A DNA stretch of 33,450 bases from Planctomycetota bacterium (GTDB taxonomy: Bacteria; Planctomycetota; Phycisphaerae; UBA1845): the NCBI GenBank assembly GCA_024280855.1, contig JAJRPG010000016.1, positions 1-33,450 of the forward strand, in the 5' to 3' direction. Shown here in pieces: positions 6,682 through 14,846 of the stretch. A program made the position numbers and the translations under genes. How positions within the stretch are numbered: position 1 is the first letter of the stretch; each line of letters begins with the position of its first letter. The notes below the pieces were generated by a model that searched no databases, was not told the DNA's origin, and was given only the letters and a program-made list of their open reading frames with translations.

Positions 6682-6909
6682 ATGATTGATCCGTACCTGA
6701 CAGCGAGGGAGATCTTAGTCACACTCAAAGTGCACATGGAAACCGTCTACCGACTTACTCCTATGGATAATCTCCAGGCCACGCAGGTGGGAAGGTCATG
6801 GCGATTCCAGGCTGGCGAGATTCGCGCGTGGTTCCGTGGCCGGCGACGAGTGATGACCCTTTCAGCCGCAGCCAACGTGAATGGCGAAGTTGCAAAGGGG
6901 AATCACTAA
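6682..6909 (+). CDS. Excisionase-type (HTH_17/MerR-like) small DNA-binding protein
   Basis: This 75-residue protein is nearly all one winged-helix domain of the excisionase/BldC type. LTAREILVTLKVHMETVYRL matches the usual LTxxEVAxxLxVSxxTVYRL, and QVGRSWRFQAGEIRAWF matches RVGRxWRFxxxDIxxWL. It probably binds DNA as a small regulator. The start at 6682 places Met four residues before the domain; an upstream ATG at 6613 would add 23 residues unlike the family. Its TAA shares an A with the kinase ATG (TAATG at 6907-6911), so the two are translationally coupled. No integrase is nearby, which argues for a regulatory role over a true excisionase. Target unknown. Confidence 0.72.
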   Translation: MIDPYLTAREILVTLKVHMETVYRLTPMDNLQATQVGRSWRFQAGEIRAWFRGRRRVMTLSAAANVNGEVAKGNH

Positions 6910-8978
6910 TGGATAATTCTGCAGACGTCGTACACCCACGGAAACTGCTGACTTGGCAACTGTTCGTAGTCATGGCCATTTTTGTTTCCGTTGTCAGCGT
7001 GTGCATCATCTTATCATACGTACGTCGAGTGTCAGATGCTGTGACGATGGCATCGGCAGTACGTGCTGCCGAATCCCGAACTCTCGCTATCAGGGAGTTT
7101 CGCACATTGTATTCTTCTGAGGTTGTCAAGCGAGTAAAGCCTCACGGTATCGCTGTCACTCACGACTACAAGCAAAAGGACCGGTCCATTCCCTTACCCG
7201 CCACTCTGACAATCATGCTTGGCAATAGACTGTCGTGCACCGATTCACAAGATGAAGTTCGCCTTTACAGTGCATATCCCTTCCCGTGGCGTGCCAACCG
7301 TGCACCACTCGACGCATTCGAGCAAGAGGCATTACGTCGATTCTCGGTCGACGCATCGAAACCGTACTATACGGTTGAGGAGGGAGAACACGGAATGCTG
7401 CTCAGGTATGCAACTGCAGATGTCATGCGAGAGAGCTGCATTGCGTGCCACAATTCGCACCCTGACACACCCAAGAACGACTGGAGGTTGGGGGACGTCC
7501 GAGGCGTTGTATCGACGACGATTGACCTCAACCCGCTTGCCGTCGCATCAACAAGCGAGCTACACGGTGTTCTCGTACTGCTGGTCGTGATGGCAGTAGT
7601 CGGCTGTGTCCTGTTCGTCACCGTGCTCATATGGCAAACCAAGCGGGCGTCGCGTGAGGCACGTTCCGCCGCCAATTATGAATACTCTCAACAAGAAAAT
7701 GTGAATTTAGAAAAAGCCAACGAGCAGTTGCGAGACATAAATAGGGCCTTGGAAGACGCGAGGGCCGAAGCGATAGTCGCGACGAAGGCCAAGAGCAACT
7801 TCTTGGCGAATATGAGCCATGAGATTCGAACGCCGATGACGGCGATTCTCGGATTTTCCGAGAGTCTGCGAGGCCGCGACCTTTCGGAAGCAGAAGCACG
7901 TGATTGCATTGATACCATACACAAGAATGGTGAGCACTTACTCGGACTCATCAACGACGTTCTCGACGTGTCCAAGATTGAAGCAGGCAAGCTAGAAGTA
8001 GAAACAATCCCCTGTTCTCCGCACACCGTTGTCGAGGAAGTAGTTGCACTCATGAAAGTGTGTTCCGATGCAAAGAAGATTGCGTTCAACACAGAGTACA
8101 TTGGGCAGCTACCCGAAACGATTCAATCCGACCCGATGCGGTTGAAGCAAATTCTCATCAATATCGTGGGCAATGCCATCAAGTTTACCGATGAGGGCGG
8201 CGTGCGGCTTATCACTCGATTCATACCGGGCAACGAGTACGAAGAGTGCGGGAGAGTGAGCGAACAGTGCCTGCAGTTTGATATCCTAGATACCGGTGTC
8301 GGTATGACGAAAGAGCAGGCCTCCAAATTATTTCAGCCGTTTACTCAGGCTGACAGCACGATGACGCGAAAGTTTGGCGGGACAGGACTTGGGTTAACCA
8401 TCAGCAAGGAGTTAGCTAAGCTGCTGGGCGGCAATATCAGCATCGTCGATTCCGAGCCCAGATGCGGCACTCGATTTCGCACGACCATAACGACCGGCCC
8501 GCTCGTTGGCGTCAAGATGGTCGATTCATTGATGGCGACTTCAACACCGGAAACTGCCCCGCCGCCTGAGAATCTGTGCACTGGCAAACCGCTAGATTGC
8601 CGAGTCCTTCTAGCCGAAGACGGACCGGACAATCAACGGCTGATTTCCTTTATACTCAAGAAAGCTGGTGCTGAAGTCATTATCGCAGAGAACGGACAAA
8701 TCGCAGTCGATGAAGCCACAGCAGCTATTAGTCAGGGCAAGCCGTTTGACGTCATCCTGATGGACATGCAGATGCCCGTGCTTGATGGGTACAAAGCCAC
8801 GATGGCGTTACGGAATCAAGGCTATGAAGGGCCGATTATCGCGTTAACAGCTCACGCGATGGCTAGCGACCGAGAGAAATGTATTAACAGTGGTTGCGAC
8901 GATTATACGACCAAGCCTATCGACCGAACAACACTTATCCAGATAATTCAATCGCAGCTCCTTGCCGTCCGTCATTGA
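6909..8978 (+). CDS. Hybrid histidine kinase with periplasmic c-type heme (DUF3365-like) sensor
   Basis: This is a 689-residue sensor kinase. Domains in order: membrane helix 13-37; periplasmic sensor about 40-215 containing the c-heme motif CIACH (177-181) followed by NSHPDTPKNDWRLGDVRG, as in the Tll0287/DUF3365 heme-sensor fold; membrane helix 219-242; short coiled coil 255-295; HisKA with phospho-acceptor H304 (NMSHEIRTP); HATPase with N-box near 419-423 and G-boxes DTGVGM (461-466) and GGTGLGL (490-496); and a C-terminal receiver with D619 and K669. It probably reports redox state or a diatomic gas through the covalent heme. ATG 6909 is chosen because AAGGGG lies about 8 nt upstream and it overlaps the HTH stop; an in-frame ATG at 6798 lies inside the HTH gene. 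No separate response-regulator gene is adjacent. Confidence 0.9.
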   Translation: MDNSADVVHPRKLLTWQLFVVMAIFVSVVSVCIILSYVRRVSDAVTMASAVRAAESRTLAIREFRTLYSSEVVKRVKPHGIAVTHDYKQKDRSIPLPATLTIMLGNRLSCTDSQDEVRLYSAYPFPWRANRAPLDAFEQEALRRFSVDASKPYYTVEEGEHGMLLRYATADVMRESCIACHNSHPDTPKNDWRLGDVRGVVSTTIDLNPLAVASTSELHGVLVLLVVMAVVGCVLFVTVLIWQTKRASREARSAANYEYSQQENVNLEKANEQLRDINRALEDARAEAIVATKAKSNFLANMSHEIRTPMTAILGFSESLRGRDLSEAEARDCIDTIHKNGEHLLGLINDVLDVSKIEAGKLEVETIPCSPHTVVEEVVALMKVCSDAKKIAFNTEYIGQLPETIQSDPMRLKQILINIVGNAIKFTDEGGVRLITRFIPGNEYEECGRVSEQCLQFDILDTGVGMTKEQASKLFQPFTQADSTMTRKFGGTGLGLTISKELAKLLGGNISIVDSEPRCGTRFRTTITTGPLVGVKMVDSLMATSTPETAPPPENLCTGKPLDCRVLLAEDGPDNQRLISFILKKAGAEVIIAENGQIAVDEATAAISQGKPFDVILMDMQMPVLDGYKATMALRNQGYEGPIIALTAHAMASDREKCINSGCDDYTTKPIDRTTLIQIIQSQLLAVRH

Positions 8979-9356
8979 AATGACTGTTGTGCCATCCTAT
9001 CGTCGCCCCCGAACTTACCATCGTAGAATTCGCATCGGCTATGTCAATTCTAGCTTTCCATCGAGTAATCAACTTGGTATGCCAATGATTGACCGTTCCC
9101 AAAACGTGTATCCGAGTGTAAAACGCCTGATCCTAATGCAACTTAATCCAGCCTTTGAGGTAATATGAGGCCAATTTCTAGGATATTAAGCTGCCATCCT
9201 CTACCGCAGTCATCAATGCTAAGTGCCTAGATTGCCGACTGCGCCAGGGTAGAGCGTGCTCATTACGCCGCTAAATAGAGCGAATCGCCATCATGGCCCA
9301 TAAACAAGGAGAACCAGCCATTCTGCTACTTAAATGCCAAAATAGCTCAAGTTCAC
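8979..9356. other. Intergenic region
   Basis: No gene or RNA is recognisable in these 378 bp. The 68-residue frame at 8962-9168 has no family features and starts inside the kinase gene. There is no clear terminator after the kinase. Confidence 0.45.
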
Positions 9357-9394
9357 TTGACGAGGGTTCGATATATCCTATTATCCGGATATAT
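9357..9394 (+). promoter_or_regulatory. Sigma70-type promoter overlapped by palindromic operator
   Basis: TTGACG (9357-9362), a 16-bp spacer and TATTAT (9379-9384) form a good promoter. ATATATCC (9371-9378) and GGATATAT (9387-9394) form a perfect 8-bp inverted repeat enclosing the -10 box. TATCCGGATA (9382-9391) is a second perfect palindrome within it. This is the arrangement expected for an ArsR-type repressor that blocks its own promoter. Confidence 0.65.
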
Positions 9395-9413
9395 GGAATC
9401 GTAGGATATGGTC

Positions 9414-10397
9414 ATGCAACTAACCACTGAACCGGAAATCGTATTCAAAGCCATGGCTGATGGTACGCGCCAGCGGACCCTGACCGTGCTGGCCCAGCAT
9501 GAGTTGAGCGTTTCCGAGCTGGTGGAAATCCTTCATCAGCCGCAATCGACGGTTTCGCGTCACCTTCGCGTACTTCGTGAAGCCGGCTTGATCCACGATC
9601 GCCGCGATGGGAATATGGTGTTGTACTCACTACCAACTAATGGCTCATCAACCAACGGCCATGAAGGTTCCTTATCGGACGATTTACTGAGTTGGGTCGC
9701 TCGTCAGCCAATGTCAGCCATCCTGGCTTCGCGCCTGGAATCGGTCCTTCAGCGACGTAAGGAATTAAGCGACAAATTCTTTGGACGCGTAGGCCGAGAG
9801 TGGGACGAATTACGCGAGCAGAGCTTTGGCTGCCAATTCCATCTGGAGGCATTCCTGGCTTTGCTGCCCCGGACGTGGACCGTAGCTGATGTGGGCACGG
9901 GGACAGGTTCTTTATTACCGACACTCGCGCGGCACTTTCAACAGGTCATTGGTGTTGACCCCGTAGAAGCCATGCTCGACATCGCGCGTCACCGCATTAG
10001 CCAAGCAGGGTGTAACAACGTCGAGCTTCATCAAGGCGATTTGTCGAAGCTGCCATTGCCAAGCGATACCATTGACCTGCTCGTCGCTGCGTTGGTGTTG
10101 CATCATGTACCGTCGCCTCAAGATGCCATCGCGCAGTTATTTCGCGTCGCGAGAGAGGGTGGCCGAGTGTTAATTATTGAGCAAGGCCCGCATCAAGAAA
10201 CATCGTTTTACGAACGAATGCAAGATCATTGGTGGGGCTTTGAGAGTGACAAGCTATGTCAGCAATTGCGTCAAGTCGGCTTCAAAGAAGTCATAGCTCA
10301 TGCGCTGACCACGGTCGTTCGTGCGAAAGACGCGCCGGAATTATTTGTGATTACAGCGACTAAAGGGTCACTTCGTGACAAGGGGTCGCTCTGTTAA
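9414..10397 (+). CDS. SahR-like regulator: ArsR HTH fused to a class I methyltransferase domain
   Basis: The 327-residue protein has an ArsR-type winged helix over about the first 75 residues (KAMADGTRQRTLTVLAQHEL, then LHQPQSTVSRHLRVLREAGL) and a class I SAM-dependent methyltransferase fold from about 140 on (VADVGTGTGSLLPTLA, IGVDPVEAML, VAALVLHHVPSP). This fusion beside ahcY is the arrangement of SahR, known in Proteobacteria as a SAH-responsive repressor of methionine-cycle genes. Here it would sense SAH/SAM through the methyltransferase pocket and control itself and ahcY. ATG 9414 is preferred: TAGGA (9402-9406) is 7 nt away, while the ATG at 9408 is too close. The assignment to SahR rests on architecture and neighbourhood. 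Confidence 0.82.
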   Translation: MQLTTEPEIVFKAMADGTRQRTLTVLAQHELSVSELVEILHQPQSTVSRHLRVLREAGLIHDRRDGNMVLYSLPTNGSSTNGHEGSLSDDLLSWVARQPMSAILASRLESVLQRRKELSDKFFGRVGREWDELREQSFGCQFHLEAFLALLPRTWTVADVGTGTGSLLPTLARHFQQVIGVDPVEAMLDIARHRISQAGCNNVELHQGDLSKLPLPSDTIDLLVAALVLHHVPSPQDAIAQLFRVAREGGRVLIIEQGPHQETSFYERMQDHWWGFESDKLCQQLRQVGFKEVIAHALTTVVRAKDAPELFVITATKGSLRDKGSLC

Positions 10398-10466
10398 ATA
10401 AAGTGAATCGTAGAAAACACAGCGTAACGCATCTTTGTTGATACGCGCTGAACCATTTAGGAGACG

Positions 10467-11897
10467 ATGATGACGACTGCAGTTCAGGATTTTAAGGTAG
10501 CAGACATGAGTCTAGCTGACTTTGGCCGAAAAGAAATTGACATAGCCGAACACGAAATGCCCGGCATGATGTCCACCATTGCTGAGTACGGCGGTAAAAA
10601 ACCTTTGGCAGGCTCCCGCATTATGGGTTCGCTGCACATGACCATCCAGACGGCTGTGCTTATTGAAACGCTGGCGAAATTAGGCGCTGACATTCGCTGG
10701 TGCAGTTGCAACATTTTCTCCACCCAAGACCACGCAGCCGCAGCTATCGCTAAAACAGACGTTCCTGTTTTTGCATGGAAAGGTGAAACGCTGGAGGAAT
10801 ACTGGTGGTGTACGAATCAGGCGCTCACCTTCCCCGAAGGAGGCCCCACGCTAATCGTTGACGACGGTGGTGACGCGACCATGCTCATTCATATGGGCGT
10901 CGAAGCTGAAGATGCGTTTGCTAAAGATGGCACGCTTCCTGACCCATCATCTACCGACGTAGAAGAGATGGCTGTCATTCTTACGCTCATTCGTGACGAG
11001 CTTCAAAAAGACCCACAACGATGGCACAAAGTAGCTAAAGAGCTTATCGGCGTGAGTGAAGAAACCACGACGGGCGTGCATCGTCTTTATCAACGAGAAC
11101 AAGATGGCAGCCTGTTGTTCCCTGCGATCAACGTCAACGATAGCGTTACCAAAAGCAAATTCGACAACCTCTATGGCTGTCGTCACTCATTGGTTGACGG
11201 CATCATGCGAGCGACGGACGTAATGCTAGCCGGTAAAATGTCAGTCGTTTGTGGCTATGGTGATGTCGGTAAAGGATGCGCTCAGAGTCTTCGCGCTCAA
11301 GGCAGTCGTGTCGTTGTCACCGAAATCGATCCTATCTGCGCATTGCAAGCTGCGATGGAAGGCTTTGAAGTTCGCACCTTGGACGAAGTCGTTGGCCAGG
11401 CTCATGTTTTTGTGACCACGACGGGCAACAAGGACATCATCATGGCTGCACATATGGGCAAGATGAGAGACCAGGCTATCGTTTGTAACATTGGCCACTT
11501 CGATAATGAAATCGACATGGCTGGTCTAAAAGATACGCCTGGCATTTCAAAAATGGAAATCAAGCCGCAGGTAGACAAGTGGACTTTTGCCGATGGCCAT
11601 AGCATCATCGTGCTGGCTGAAGGTCGTCTGGTGAATCTTGGCTGCGCGACGGGGCATCCGAGCTTTGTGATGAGTAACAGCTTTACGAATCAGGTCATCG
11701 CCCAGATTGAGTTGTTCACCAATACGTCGAATTATGAAAAGAAGGTTTATGTGTTGCCGAAGCATCTTGACGAAAAAGTTGCTCGCTTGCATCTGGACAA
11801 GCTCGATGTGAAGCTGACCAAGCTACGACCTGACCAGGCCTCGTATATCGGCGTGAGTGTTGACGGACCGTTTAAGCCGGAACACTACCGTTACTAG
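10467..11897 (+). CDS. ahcY: S-adenosylhomocysteinase
   Basis: This 476-residue cytosolic enzyme reversibly splits S-adenosylhomocysteine into adenosine and homocysteine, keeping methyltransferases free of product inhibition. Family motifs are clear: [25 protein letters not shown], the NAD-binding GYGDVGKG (263-270), and the C-terminal [11 protein letters not shown]. The length fits the bacterial form with its extra insert, here around 150-190. AGGAG at 10459-10463 serves ATG 10467, or ATG 10470 with better spacing. The 69-bp gap after the SahR-like gene has no promoter I can see, so the two are likely one transcript. A small hairpin (CAGCG 10420-10424 with CGCTG 10446-10450) lies just before the ribosome site. 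Confidence 0.96.
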   Translation: MMTTAVQDFKVADMSLADFGRKEIDIAEHEMPGMMSTIAEYGGKKPLAGSRIMGSLHMTIQTAVLIETLAKLGADIRWCSCNIFSTQDHAAAAIAKTDVPVFAWKGETLEEYWWCTNQALTFPEGGPTLIVDDGGDATMLIHMGVEAEDAFAKDGTLPDPSSTDVEEMAVILTLIRDELQKDPQRWHKVAKELIGVSEETTTGVHRLYQREQDGSLLFPAINVNDSVTKSKFDNLYGCRHSLVDGIMRATDVMLAGKMSVVCGYGDVGKGCAQSLRAQGSRVVVTEIDPICALQAAMEGFEVRTLDEVVGQAHVFVTTTGNKDIIMAAHMGKMRDQAIVCNIGHFDNEIDMAGLKDTPGISKMEIKPQVDKWTFADGHSIIVLAEGRLVNLGCATGHPSFVMSNSFTNQVIAQIELFTNTSNYEKKVYVLPKHLDEKVARLHLDKLDVKLTKLRPDQASYIGVSVDGPFKPEHYRY

Positions 11898-11914
11898 ATA
11901 AGATGATGTCAGAA

Positions 11915-11952
11915 GGGTGGCATGGGTAAGCGAAAGTTTTCCCATGCCGCCC
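11915..11952 (+). terminator. Terminator-like hairpin after ahcY
   Basis: GGGTGGCATGGG (11915-11926) pairs with CCCATGCCGCCC (11941-11952) with one wobble, and the loop is 14 nt. It lies 17 bp after the ahcY stop and just beyond the stop of the convergent small gene, so it can serve both. No clean U-tract follows. The bases GGTGGCATGGGTAA recur at 24841-24854. Confidence 0.6.
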
Positions 11953-11968
11953 AATCTTATTTCGTGCG

Positions 11969-12196
11969 TTACTTTTTCATGATCGCAAGTGTTTCCTGCA
12001 TCATGAGCGCACAGCGAATCATGGCTCGGCAAGCTTGTTGCCATTCTGGCAAGGTTTTATTCTCTGCAAGAAGCTTGGCCGTCGCGGTTTCGAGCAGGCC
12101 CGCATCTTTAACGATCACGTCTGCGAGTCCGTCGAGTAGTGATGCAATTTTATGATTGTGGGCAGACGATGTCGAATTCACAGTCGATCCTATCAT
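11969..12196 (-). CDS. Small hypothetical helical protein
   Basis: I do not recognise this 75-residue frame. After about 15 polar residues it is predicted helical (IASLLDGLADVIVKDAGLL, AWQQA-like stretch, MIRCALMMQETLAIMKK), with protein-like composition and no membrane segment. It is convergent with ahcY and ends at the shared hairpin. ATG 12196 is taken as the start; the open frame extends further upstream with less protein-like sequence. The ribosome site is weak. Confidence 0.45.
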   Translation of the reverse strand: MIGSTVNSTSSAHNHKIASLLDGLADVIVKDAGLLETATAKLLAENKTLPEWQQACRAMIRCALMMQETLAIMKK

Positions 12197-12261
12197 CCCG
12201 ACGCTAAACAGCCGTAACCTTACTGGCAAGACCATCGGATGATATAGGTGAGGACATGCCA

Positions 12262-13419
12262 ATGTTATGCACCGTTCGCATTAACAACGTCACCTTGATG
12301 GCACTCTCGAATACAAATTTGAATGATTGCCCTCACCAAGGTCGTCGTGCCGTTACCAGGGTAATGCGGGTAGTCATGTATAGCGTGTTTTTGGCCATTC
12401 AGTTACCAGCCACGATGGCACAACCAAGCAGCAGACAGCAGGCTCTTTCCACTTTGCAACGCGCCCTCGGTTCGCAACGGGCGGATTTTACAAATCACCA
12501 GAGCGAGCATTTTCTTTTAGCGACTGATGCGGACTCAGGCACGGCGAAGGCGACGCTGCTTGAACTTGAAGACACATATCGACATGTCAAGCACTGGGCT
12601 GGTAAGCTGCAATTATCTACCATAGCTGCGCACGAAGCTTGGCCTGTTGTATATTTTACGCATCAAAAAGATTTTCTAATTTCTTGCGAACGAATGGGCG
12701 TCTCGTCGGAGCAAGGCCCGGGGCTTTATTTGCCAGCGGACCATGTAGCTATTTTTCAAGACATAGCGAACCTTGAGCCGTGGCAAGCAGCGAGTGATCG
12801 CATTGCCAAAATTAAACAAGCTATCAGCGTGTACAGCCGCCCAGCAGGCCAGGTTGACGATAGCCAGCTTCAACGCATGCGCGATCAATTACAATTATTA
12901 CAAAATAAGAAAAAGGGTATTCGCAAGCTTTTTCAACGGCTTGTTATTCGACACGAAGCAGCCCACATGATTCTTAATGGCCTGGGGATACTCAATACTG
13001 GTGCTAGTTATCCCGATTGGCTAACCGAAGGCTTAGCCGGTCAATTTGAATTGCCTTTTTCAAAAGGCGAAACCCTTGGCTATAATCCGATGCGTATGGA
13101 TGATTTGAAAAACGCGCTTGCCGCTGACAAGTCGTCTGCGATTATTCCCTTGCTTACATTCGTAAACGAAAATAATTTCTCTGCTAGTTCAGCGGAGGAA
13201 AGTTCCTGGTCTTATGCGCAGGCGTGGGCCTTGGTCTATTTTTTGCAGCGTAACTACCCTAAGGCATTCACGAAATACATTGCTTGTCAAGCTGCGACGA
13301 CGGATTCGTTAGAAAATAATCTAAATACGTCCTGTGCCGGGACGACGTTTTTGACCGATCAAAGCACATTTGAGTTGAACTGGCTAACTTGGTTGCGCGG
13401 TCTAAAGCTCGACCACTAA
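12262..13419 (+). CDS. Exported DUF1570-like HExxH metallopeptidase
   Basis: This is a putative secreted zinc-dependent protein of about 385 residues. A hydrophobic signal-like segment (VVMYSVFLAIQLPATMA) lies about 37-53 residues in, with AxA-type cleavage before QPSS. The zinc motif HEAAH is at residues 231-235 of this start and a downstream glutamate in DWLTEGLAGQFE (E256) completes a gluzincin-like site. This pattern fits the DUF1570 family common in planctomycetes; substrate unknown. ATG 12262 has an excellent AGGTGAGG 8 nt upstream but gives an unusually long positively charged n-region (GRRAVTR). ATG 12364, directly before the hydrophobic segment, is the alternative. Confidence 0.7.
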   Translation: MLCTVRINNVTLMALSNTNLNDCPHQGRRAVTRVMRVVMYSVFLAIQLPATMAQPSSRQQALSTLQRALGSQRADFTNHQSEHFLLATDADSGTAKATLLELEDTYRHVKHWAGKLQLSTIAAHEAWPVVYFTHQKDFLISCERMGVSSEQGPGLYLPADHVAIFQDIANLEPWQAASDRIAKIKQAISVYSRPAGQVDDSQLQRMRDQLQLLQNKKKGIRKLFQRLVIRHEAAHMILNGLGILNTGASYPDWLTEGLAGQFELPFSKGETLGYNPMRMDDLKNALAADKSSAIIPLLTFVNENNFSASSAEESSWSYAQAWALVYFLQRNYPKAFTKYIACQAATTDSLENNLNTSCAGTTFLTDQSTFELNWLTWLRGLKLDH

Positions 13420-13505
13420 GCGGGCCGACGATAAACTACCCAGCGTTGATCTTCGACAGGGTCAACAAAGTTTGGTTTGTGTAATTCGAGGCGCGGCGCG
13501 GAACT

Positions 13506-14846
13506 ATGGAAATTATCATTGCAGGCACTGGCGAAGTAGGCGGTCATGCGGCGGACGTGCTGTCCATGGCTGGGCATAACGTGACGGTGATCGATTTGAA
13601 TCAGGAGCGACTTCAATTGCTTAACGATTCTTTGGACCTGCGCACCCTGACTGGCCACTGCGCGCATTACGGCGTACTGGAAGAAGCTGGCGTGAGTGAT
13701 TGCGATTTGTTCATCGCTGCGACTCAGTCAGACGAAGTCAATATGTTGTCTTCGTTTCTGGCCAAAGCAGCCGGAGCGAAGAAAACCATTTCGCGGGTTC
13801 ATCACACGGCTAACTTTTCATTAAACCGCACAGCGATTTCCACCAAGCTTGGTATCGACGATCTCATCTGCCCGGAACATGCGACCGCGATGGCTATTGC
13901 GCGACATTTACGAAACCCTGGTACGATCGCGCTTGAAGAATTTGGTAAAGGTCAAATTTTCATGCAGCGATTCCCGGTTTCCAAAGCGGCGCCAGCTATT
14001 GGAAAAGATTTGTGCGATATGGAATTGCCACACAGCACGCGCCTTGCCATCGTAGAATCCGGAGACGATGTTTCGCTAGCGACGGCTAGAACCCAGGTTT
14101 CTGAAGGTGACATCGTTACGCTCATCGGCGAAGTGAAAACTTTTGACACCGCGCGAAAACTTTTCAACAAAGAAAAAGAAAAACGCATCACCGTAGCCAT
14201 CATGGGGCAATCGTCCACGGCTGTCTGGTTAGGTCGGGCGCTCAAAAGCCGATTGTTTTCCGTGCGGATTTTTGTGGACGAACACGAGCGGGCTGAGCAG
14301 CTTGCAGAAAAATTGCCGCACGTCACGATTATCGAAGGTGATCCTACGGATACGGCTGTCTTTGCCGAAGAGCACCTTGAAGTCGTAGACGTTTTTATTG
14401 CGGTGACTAGCGACGACGAGCATAATATACTCGGCTGCGCTCAGGCGAAAACTTTTGGCGTGGGAGAAAGCATTGCCGTCGTGCAACGCACCAAATATTT
14501 ACATCTGTTCGAGCATGTAGGTATCGATCATGTATTTAGCCCGCGACAAGTAGCCGTGCGCGCCATCGAGCATCTTATTGATGTCGGTCCGGTTCGGTCT
14601 GTAGCGATGTTCGATGATAGCGTAGCTGAGGTTTACGAAGTGCGGCCCTCTGAAAAAGCAGCCATTCTAGGGAAAGACCTGCGAACGATTGAGTTGCCAA
14701 CAAAATCAATGATTGCAGCTATTCGTCGTGGCGACCGGGTTTATGTTCCGGGCGCGGAGGATCAAATTGATCAGGGCGACACTGTGTTGGTCATCGGGCC
14801 TCATGGTATTAATGAAAAACTTCTCAAGCTGTTCACCACATCATGA
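13506..14846 (+). CDS. trkA: Trk potassium uptake regulatory subunit TrkA
   Basis: This 446-residue cytosolic protein has the duplicated RCK layout of TrkA. The first NAD-binding domain opens with MEIIIAGTGEVGGHAADVL, with an acidic end of beta-2 (VTVIDLN) and QSDEVNMLSSFLAK, and a TrkA_C domain follows. The second half repeats this (VAIMGQSSTAVWLGRAL, TSDDEHNILGCAQAK), with a less canonical glycine loop, and ends in a second TrkA_C domain (LGKDLRTIELPTKSMIAAI). It gates TrkH in response to nucleotides. Its stop overlaps the trkH start by 4 nt (ATGA), giving strictly coupled expression. Confidence 0.94.
   Translation: MEIIIAGTGEVGGHAADVLSMAGHNVTVIDLNQERLQLLNDSLDLRTLTGHCAHYGVLEEAGVSDCDLFIAATQSDEVNMLSSFLAKAAGAKKTISRVHHTANFSLNRTAISTKLGIDDLICPEHATAMAIARHLRNPGTIALEEFGKGQIFMQRFPVSKAAPAIGKDLCDMELPHSTRLAIVESGDDVSLATARTQVSEGDIVTLIGEVKTFDTARKLFNKEKEKRITVAIMGQSSTAVWLGRALKSRLFSVRIFVDEHERAEQLAEKLPHVTIIEGDPTDTAVFAEEHLEVVDVFIAVTSDDEHNILGCAQAKTFGVGESIAVVQRTKYLHLFEHVGIDHVFSPRQVAVRAIEHLIDVGPVRSVAMFDDSVAEVYEVRPSEKAAILGKDLRTIELPTKSMIAAIRRGDRVYVPGAEDQIDQGDTVLVIGPHGINEKLLKLFTTS

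Noticed and set aside
6682-6909. Prophage or integrative element indicated by an excisionase-like gene
   Set aside because: No integrase, att duplication or phage gene is nearby, and the gene is coupled to a kinase.
8962-9168. Frame of 68 residues after the kinase
   Set aside because: It overlaps the kinase C-terminus in another frame and has no family features.
10398-10466. SAH riboswitch before ahcY
   Set aside because: Only a 5-bp stem is seen; the conserved SAH riboswitch core is absent, and the adjacent SahR-like regulator offers an alternative control.
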